A stretch of DNA of 9,747 bases from Planctomycetales bacterium (GTDB taxonomy: Bacteria > Planctomycetota > Phycisphaerae > SM23-33). The stretch spans positions 1 through 9,747 of the forward strand of contig JAUVIQ010000108.1 in NCBI GenBank assembly GCA_030592655.1, in the 5' to 3' direction. Positions 6,592 to 9,747 of the stretch are shown one piece after another. Both the position numbers and the translations under genes were made by a program. Each line of letters starts with the position of its first letter. The stretch's first letter is position 1. Under the pieces are notes generated by a model. The model worked only from the letters and a program-made list of their open reading frames with translations. It made no database searches and had not been told where the DNA came from.

Positions 6592-8485
6592 GATTGTGTT
6601 GTCGCCGGCGCATTGAGGCAACTTTTCGGTTAATCGCCTCCGACCATATCCTTGCATCTCCGGTGTCGGAAAGATAGCGCCGCAAAAAATCATCCCAATG
6701 CCTGTTCACCCACGCCGACGGCATCGAGTACTTTAACTGCGCCAGGTCTTTGACGCGCCATCGGAATCGCCGCAATTTCGGCGCGAAGACCCGCGCCAGG
6801 TCGATCAAATATAATTTCAGGCCGGCGGGCGTTTCGTCCAGGAATATATGCGAGGCGTAAAGGTCGCGGTGAACGCAGCCGCAGGAGTGAATCGCGGCAA
6901 CCAGATTGACCAGTGCGTCATTGAACCGTTTCATAACCACACCGCTCAGGTCGTGGCGGGTCAAAAAATCGTCAAAGCATCGTTCCAAAGCCTCGCCGGG
7001 CACAGCCGTTACGATAATGTAACTCCGCCGGGGGCTTAAGGCGTCTCGTTCTTCGCCCATTGTTACGGCGTTCATCGTCGGAACGCCGCCGGCCTGGAGT
7101 CGGCGGATATTTCTAAATTCACGCCTGGCTGGGCTGGTACGCCACAACCGTCGCAGCCAGGGCGTCAGCCCGTAACGCTTCAGGTACCACTCGACGGTTT
7201 TTCCGGACTCATCCGTCAACGATAGGCGAAATCGCCGTCGGGTCCCAAGCCCCGGCTTGGACAGCTCTTCGGCGCTGGTGTAAGCAAACGCGCCGTCCAG
7301 CGTGTCCAGGCCCTCACGCTTCAACAGCGAAATAGGGGACGCTAACCTATTTTCCTCACCATATGATGCCTTTGTTTCCAACCTGGCATCACCACCCTGC
7401 TCTATTCTCACGGCTCGCGCAACGCAGGAAAATAGGTTAGCGTCCCCTATTTCGCGAAGTAATTCCTCTGCTGCACACAGAACCATCTCCGGGGTGATTT
7501 TCAACATGCACTGATGCTGCTCAGGCCCGGTCGGCAGAGGGCAAGCCTTTTTTTGGCAAGGCCCGCAGGGGATGTCCATGCGGACGATCCGCTCGTTATC
7601 ATAATAGATTTTTGCCCAGTCCGGATCGGTCGGCCCGAAGACGGTAACGACCGGGACGCCGAAGGCGGCTGCGAAGTGTCGAGGACCGGTGTCGTTGGTA
7701 ATCATCAGGTCCGAGATGCGGACCATCGCCTTTAGCAGGCCGAGGGAATTTTCAACCCTCGCCAGATTCAGCATCGGCGGATGCTTCATCGCGTCTTCGA
7801 CCGCTTCGGCGATGGTTTTTTCGGCGGGTCCGGCATTGATGATGATTTGCGCTTCGCTGCTTTCGATAAGCCCGTCAGCCACATCGGCGAAACGGTCGAG
7901 CGGGTACATCTTGGCTGGGCCATACGAAGCGCCGGGATTGAGCAGGACGATAGGTTTTTCCTGGTTCGCATCGGCTTCATTGAGCAGCGTTTCGGCCTTG
8001 CCTGCGTCGGCGTCTGCGACGGTGAGTTCCATCCGCTTGTCGCCGGTATCGCAGCCAAGGTATTGGGCAAGTTTGAGATAATAATCCAATGCCGGTACGA
8101 CGGTGAATTTACCGTCGGTATCGCGCAGCGGCGGGATTTTATCCGTCAGCAGCCAACCTCTTGAGTCGCGATTGTAACCGATTCGCCGGCTGACCCCGCC
8201 GAGACGTGCGATAAGCGCGCTGCGGAAACTGTTAGTCCCCAGCACCGCCAGGTCGAACCGCTTGCGGCGAAGGGCGCGAAACTCGCCTGCTATCCCGTCG
8301 GCGACGATGATTTCGTCTGTCCACGGATTCGGCGTCAGCACCGCTGCCGGTGCGGGTCGGGCCAAAATCGCCAGGTGCGCATCAGCGAACCGCTCGCGTA
8401 TCGCACGCAGCGCCGGCGTGAACATCACCGCGTCGCCAACCCAGTTGGGCAAAAATACGACAATCCGTTGTGCCTCATCAGGCAT
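6560..8485 (-). CDS. waaF: Fusion of ADP-heptose:LPS heptosyltransferase II (WaaF) and WaaP-like LPS core kinase
   Basis: The protein has 641 residues in two enzyme domains. Residues 1-344 are a complete GT9 heptosyltransferase II: FLPNWVGDAVMFTPAL (11-26), VLLNPGASYGPAKMYPLDRF (180-199), MITNDTGPRHFAAAFG (261-276), FGPTDPDW, CGPCQKKACPL and a KITPEMVLCAAEELL ending as in RfaF. Residues about 387-641 (255, against 265 in E. coli WaaP) are a WaaP/RfaP-type kinase: WYLKRYG with Lys436, REFRNIRRL, GCVHRDLYASHIFLD with catalytic Asp541, YLIDLARV with metal-binding Asp562, and RWRVKDLAQLKYSM. The first would add heptose II, the second phosphorylate core heptose, both on the cytoplasmic side of the inner membrane. 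Residues 344-387 are an inverted-repeat element (7327-7455). No good start codon for a separate kinase lies nearby; TTG at 7324 is the only candidate. The last nine residues come from the hairpin repeat at 6494-6591. The N-terminus fits the family exactly, with no Shine-Dalgarno. Confidence 0.9.
   Translation of the reverse strand: MPDEAQRIVVFLPNWVGDAVMFTPALRAIRERFADAHLAILARPAPAAVLTPNPWTDEIIVADGIAGEFRALRRKRFDLAVLGTNSFRSALIARLGGVSRRIGYNRDSRGWLLTDKIPPLRDTDGKFTVVPALDYYLKLAQYLGCDTGDKRMELTVADADAGKAETLLNEADANQEKPIVLLNPGASYGPAKMYPLDRFADVADGLIESSEAQIIINAGPAEKTIAEAVEDAMKHPPMLNLARVENSLGLLKAMVRISDLMITNDTGPRHFAAAFGVPVVTVFGPTDPDWAKIYYDNERIVRMDIPCGPCQKKACPLPTGPEQHQCMLKITPEMVLCAAEELLREIGDANLFSCVARAVRIEQGGDARLETKASYGEENRLASPISLLKREGLDTLDGAFAYTSAEELSKPGLGTRRRFRLSLTDESGKTVEWYLKRYGLTPWLRRLWRTSPARREFRNIRRLQAGGVPTMNAVTMGEERDALSPRRSYIIVTAVPGEALERCFDDFLTRHDLSGVVMKRFNDALVNLVAAIHSCGCVHRDLYASHIFLDETPAGLKLYLIDLARVFAPKLRRFRWRVKDLAQLKYSMPSAWVNRHWDDFLRRYLSDTGDARIWSEAINRKVASMRRRQHNRAAETQRAQR
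7327..7455. mobile_element. 129-bp element with perfect 30-bp inverted repeats, MITE/REP-like
   Basis: Arms 7327-7356 and 7426-7455 are exact reverse complements over 30 bases (core AAATAGGGGACGCTAACC) and flank 69 bases that hold a second small stem (7364-7370 with 7385-7391). The whole is 129 bp, 43 codons, without a stop in the WaaF-WaaP frame; the arms read as EIGDANLFS and ENRLASPIS. No transposase and no clear target-site duplication is visible. The AAATAGGGGAC/GTCCCCTATTT ends resemble palindromes I associate with REP-type elements mobilised by Y1 (RAYT) transposases; that link is from memory and not testable here. In RNA it would form a very stable 30-bp stem in the middle of the message. 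Confidence 0.85.
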
Positions 8486-8491
8486 GTTGGT

Positions 8492-8499
8492 ATTGTATA
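8492..8499 (-). promoter_or_regulatory. Possible -10 element for the WaaF-WaaP gene
   Basis: On the minus strand TATACAAT (8499-8492; TACAAT as -10) lies six bases before the ATG at 8485, which would put the transcript start on or next to the start codon (leaderless message). No convincing -35 is found at 16-18 bp (TGTGCT at best). This agrees with the missing Shine-Dalgarno, but the call is weak. Confidence 0.25.
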
Positions 8500-8568
8500 G
8501 GCAAATTCAATTGTAGCACAGGTTTTCGGTATCCGCCGCTAACACGCATCGGCTTGGAGATGAAAATT

Positions 8569-9612
8569 ATGAGTAAATCCGGTCTTGGCGTTTCTATCGA
8601 CACGTTGTATCGCCGTATGGTGGATGAAACCAAACAATCGCACGGTTTCGGTTCGCGGAAGGGCGAATCTCTCCGCGCCTGGCAGAAGCGACTGCATAAG
8701 AAATTGCTGGAACTTCTGGCGATTGTGGGTCGTCCTCGTCCTGCTCGGCCGGTGCGGTTCGTCCAGGAAGAGCGGATGGACGGTTACATCCGTCGTCGCG
8801 GATATATGGTGGCTGACGATGAACTGGCTGTACCGTTTTACGTGCTGGAACCGGACCCGAAACCGTCCGGTAAGATGGGCGTCTGCCTGGCGGCTGTCGG
8901 GCATGCCAAATGGGCCAAGGATACACCCGTCGGAATCATACACGATGAGGATGATCGCAAGTTGATCGAGGATGGTCAGCGCGACTACGCCGTGCAGGCT
9001 GTCCGGCGGGGATATCTGGCGATCTCACCGGACTGGCGAGGGATGGGTGAGTTGGTCCTCGCCCAGGACCTCAACGACGAACGCAACGGGTGTTGGCAAC
9101 TGGCGAACCGTTCGGCCCAACTGGGCAGGCCGTTGATGGGGCAGCGTGTCTCCGACGCGATGCAACTTCTGGACTGGGCTTTGGCCCGCAAGGATACCGA
9201 CCGGCGTCGGGTCGTGATGACCGGAAACAGCGGCGGCGGAACAATGACTCTGTTCACGTCGGCGGTTGATAAGCGTATCACCGCATCAGCGCCGAGTTGC
9301 TATTTCTCGACGTTCGCCGGAAGCATAATGGCAATGTGGCACTGCCCGTGCAATTTCGTCCCGGGCATCCAGCCAGTGGCCGAGATGTCCGACCTGGCGG
9401 GACTGTTCGCGCCCAAACCGATGCTGATAATCGCGGGCACAAAGGATACTATCTTTCCCATCGACGCTGTGCGTGAAGGCTTTGCGAACCTGAAGAAAGT
9501 CTATGCCGCAGCGGGGGTCGCCGACAATGTTGAACTCTACGAAGGCCCCGGCGGGCATCGCTACTACTCCGCCCGCGTGTGGGATTTCTTCGGAGAAAAA
9601 TTACCCGAATAG
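8569..9612 (+). CDS. Alpha/beta hydrolase, Abhydrolase_7/acetyl-xylan-esterase-like
   Basis: The protein has 347 residues from the chosen start. The serine-hydrolase triad is readable: nucleophile Ser221 in TGNSGGGTM, Asp293 in LIIAGTKDTIFP, and His330 in GPGGHRYY. YLAISPDWRGMGE (149-161) is the usual loop before the nucleophile elbow, and HCPCNFVPGI with DLAGLFAPKPMLIIAG matches large esterase-type hydrolases common in planctomycetes and related carbohydrate degraders. No signal peptide is seen, so a cytosolic enzyme acting on small esters is likely; the substrate is unknown. The frame is open back to 8470, but ATG 8569 is chosen because GGAG (8556-8559) stands nine bases upstream; ATG 8560 touches the GGAG, and 8470 would overlap the divergent waaF start and add residues unlike the family. 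It is divergent from the LPS genes, with 83 bp between starts. Confidence 0.85.
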   Translation: MSKSGLGVSIDTLYRRMVDETKQSHGFGSRKGESLRAWQKRLHKKLLELLAIVGRPRPARPVRFVQEERMDGYIRRRGYMVADDELAVPFYVLEPDPKPSGKMGVCLAAVGHAKWAKDTPVGIIHDEDDRKLIEDGQRDYAVQAVRRGYLAISPDWRGMGELVLAQDLNDERNGCWQLANRSAQLGRPLMGQRVSDAMQLLDWALARKDTDRRRVVMTGNSGGGTMTLFTSAVDKRITASAPSCYFSTFAGSIMAMWHCPCNFVPGIQPVAEMSDLAGLFAPKPMLIIAGTKDTIFPIDAVREGFANLKKVYAAAGVADNVELYEGPGGHRYYSARVWDFFGEKLPE

Positions 9613-9629
9613 TTGTTGCGTCAGGGGCA

Positions 9630-9747
9630 TTAGTTTGCTTTATTCGTGGAAGTGATTTTCGCATCTGCCCAGGAGTCGAATTGTTCAACGTCGGCGATTT
9701 CGGTTTTTCCGACGAACATGACCTCCAGACCGGTTTGAGTGAACGCC
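9630..9747 (-). CDS. C-terminal end of an unidentified protein
   Basis: A minus-strand frame enters from the right edge and runs 38 codons to TAA at 9632-9630, just 17 bases past the end of the convergent hydrolase gene. The visible residues begin AFTQTGLEVMFVGKTEIADV and end KITSTNKAN: a mixed hydrophobic/acidic end without a motif I recognise. The tight convergent spacing and uninterrupted frame support a real gene end, but 38 codons cannot exclude chance, and I cannot name the family. Confidence 0.5.
   Translation of the reverse strand, partial: AFTQTGLEVMFVGKTEIADVEQFDSWADAKITSTNKAN

Noticed and set aside
7302..7514. 70-codon + strand frame inside the WaaF-WaaP gene whose peptide repeats the linker ends
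   Set aside because: It is opposite a well-supported gene; the matching peptide ends only reflect the palindrome. Used as evidence for orientation independence, not as a gene.
8470..8568. Upstream in-frame extension of the hydrolase (33 more codons)
   Set aside because: No Shine-Dalgarno, overlaps the divergent waaF start, and the Cys-rich leader does not look like the family or like a signal peptide.

Overview
This window looks like bacterial chromosome from an organism with a Gram-negative-type, LPS-bearing envelope and the non-mevalonate (MEP) isoprenoid pathway. A GH123/DUF4091-type protein, an Abhydrolase_7-like esterase and short palindromic repeats that run into gene ends suggest a planctomycete (Phycisphaerae-like) or another PVC-group or environmental lineage. 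That placement is inferred from gene content; no phylogenetic marker was tested.

Layout, left to right. (1) The 3' part of a GH123/DUF4091-like gene lies on + and ends at 1157. (2) A hairpin repeat (1131-1200) separates it from the convergent minus-strand block and looks like the ilvBN terminator. (3) Six minus-strand genes follow, in transcription order from right to left: a WaaF-WaaP fusion (8485-6560), a WaaG-like GT4 glycosyltransferase (6473-5346), plsY (5349-4642, 4-nt overlap), ispE (4623-3709), ilvB (3445-1730) and ilvN (1728-1231). (4) A divergent + strand alpha/beta hydrolase (8569-9612). (5) The last 38 codons of an unidentified minus-strand gene at the right edge.

The first minus-strand genes serve the envelope: inner-core LPS heptosyl transfer and phosphorylation, core glycosylation, and the first acylation step of phospholipid synthesis. 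ispE makes an isoprenoid precursor (lipid carriers, quinones). ilvBN starts branched-chain amino acid synthesis and appears to have its own sigma70-type promoter (TTGACG-17-TATAAT, 3677-3705). Behind that promoter is a roughly 225-nt leader holding a 35-codon reading frame in which 15 residues are Ile, Leu or Val, with a long hairpin over its stop codon. This is a candidate attenuation leader.

The most unusual object is a 129-bp element (7327-7455) bounded by perfect 30-bp inverted repeats. It sits exactly between the WaaF and WaaP domains, is 43 codons long, has no stop, and appears to be what joins the two enzymes into one reading frame. Inverted in place it would still be open in the same frame. 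Two hairpin repeats with a 9-nt internal period (1131-1200 and 6494-6591) supply the last codons of the genes they follow, with related Gln-Arg tails, and an ATTGCGG-type repeat fills a loop insertion in ispE. Small repeats have therefore been absorbed into four of the proteins encoded here.
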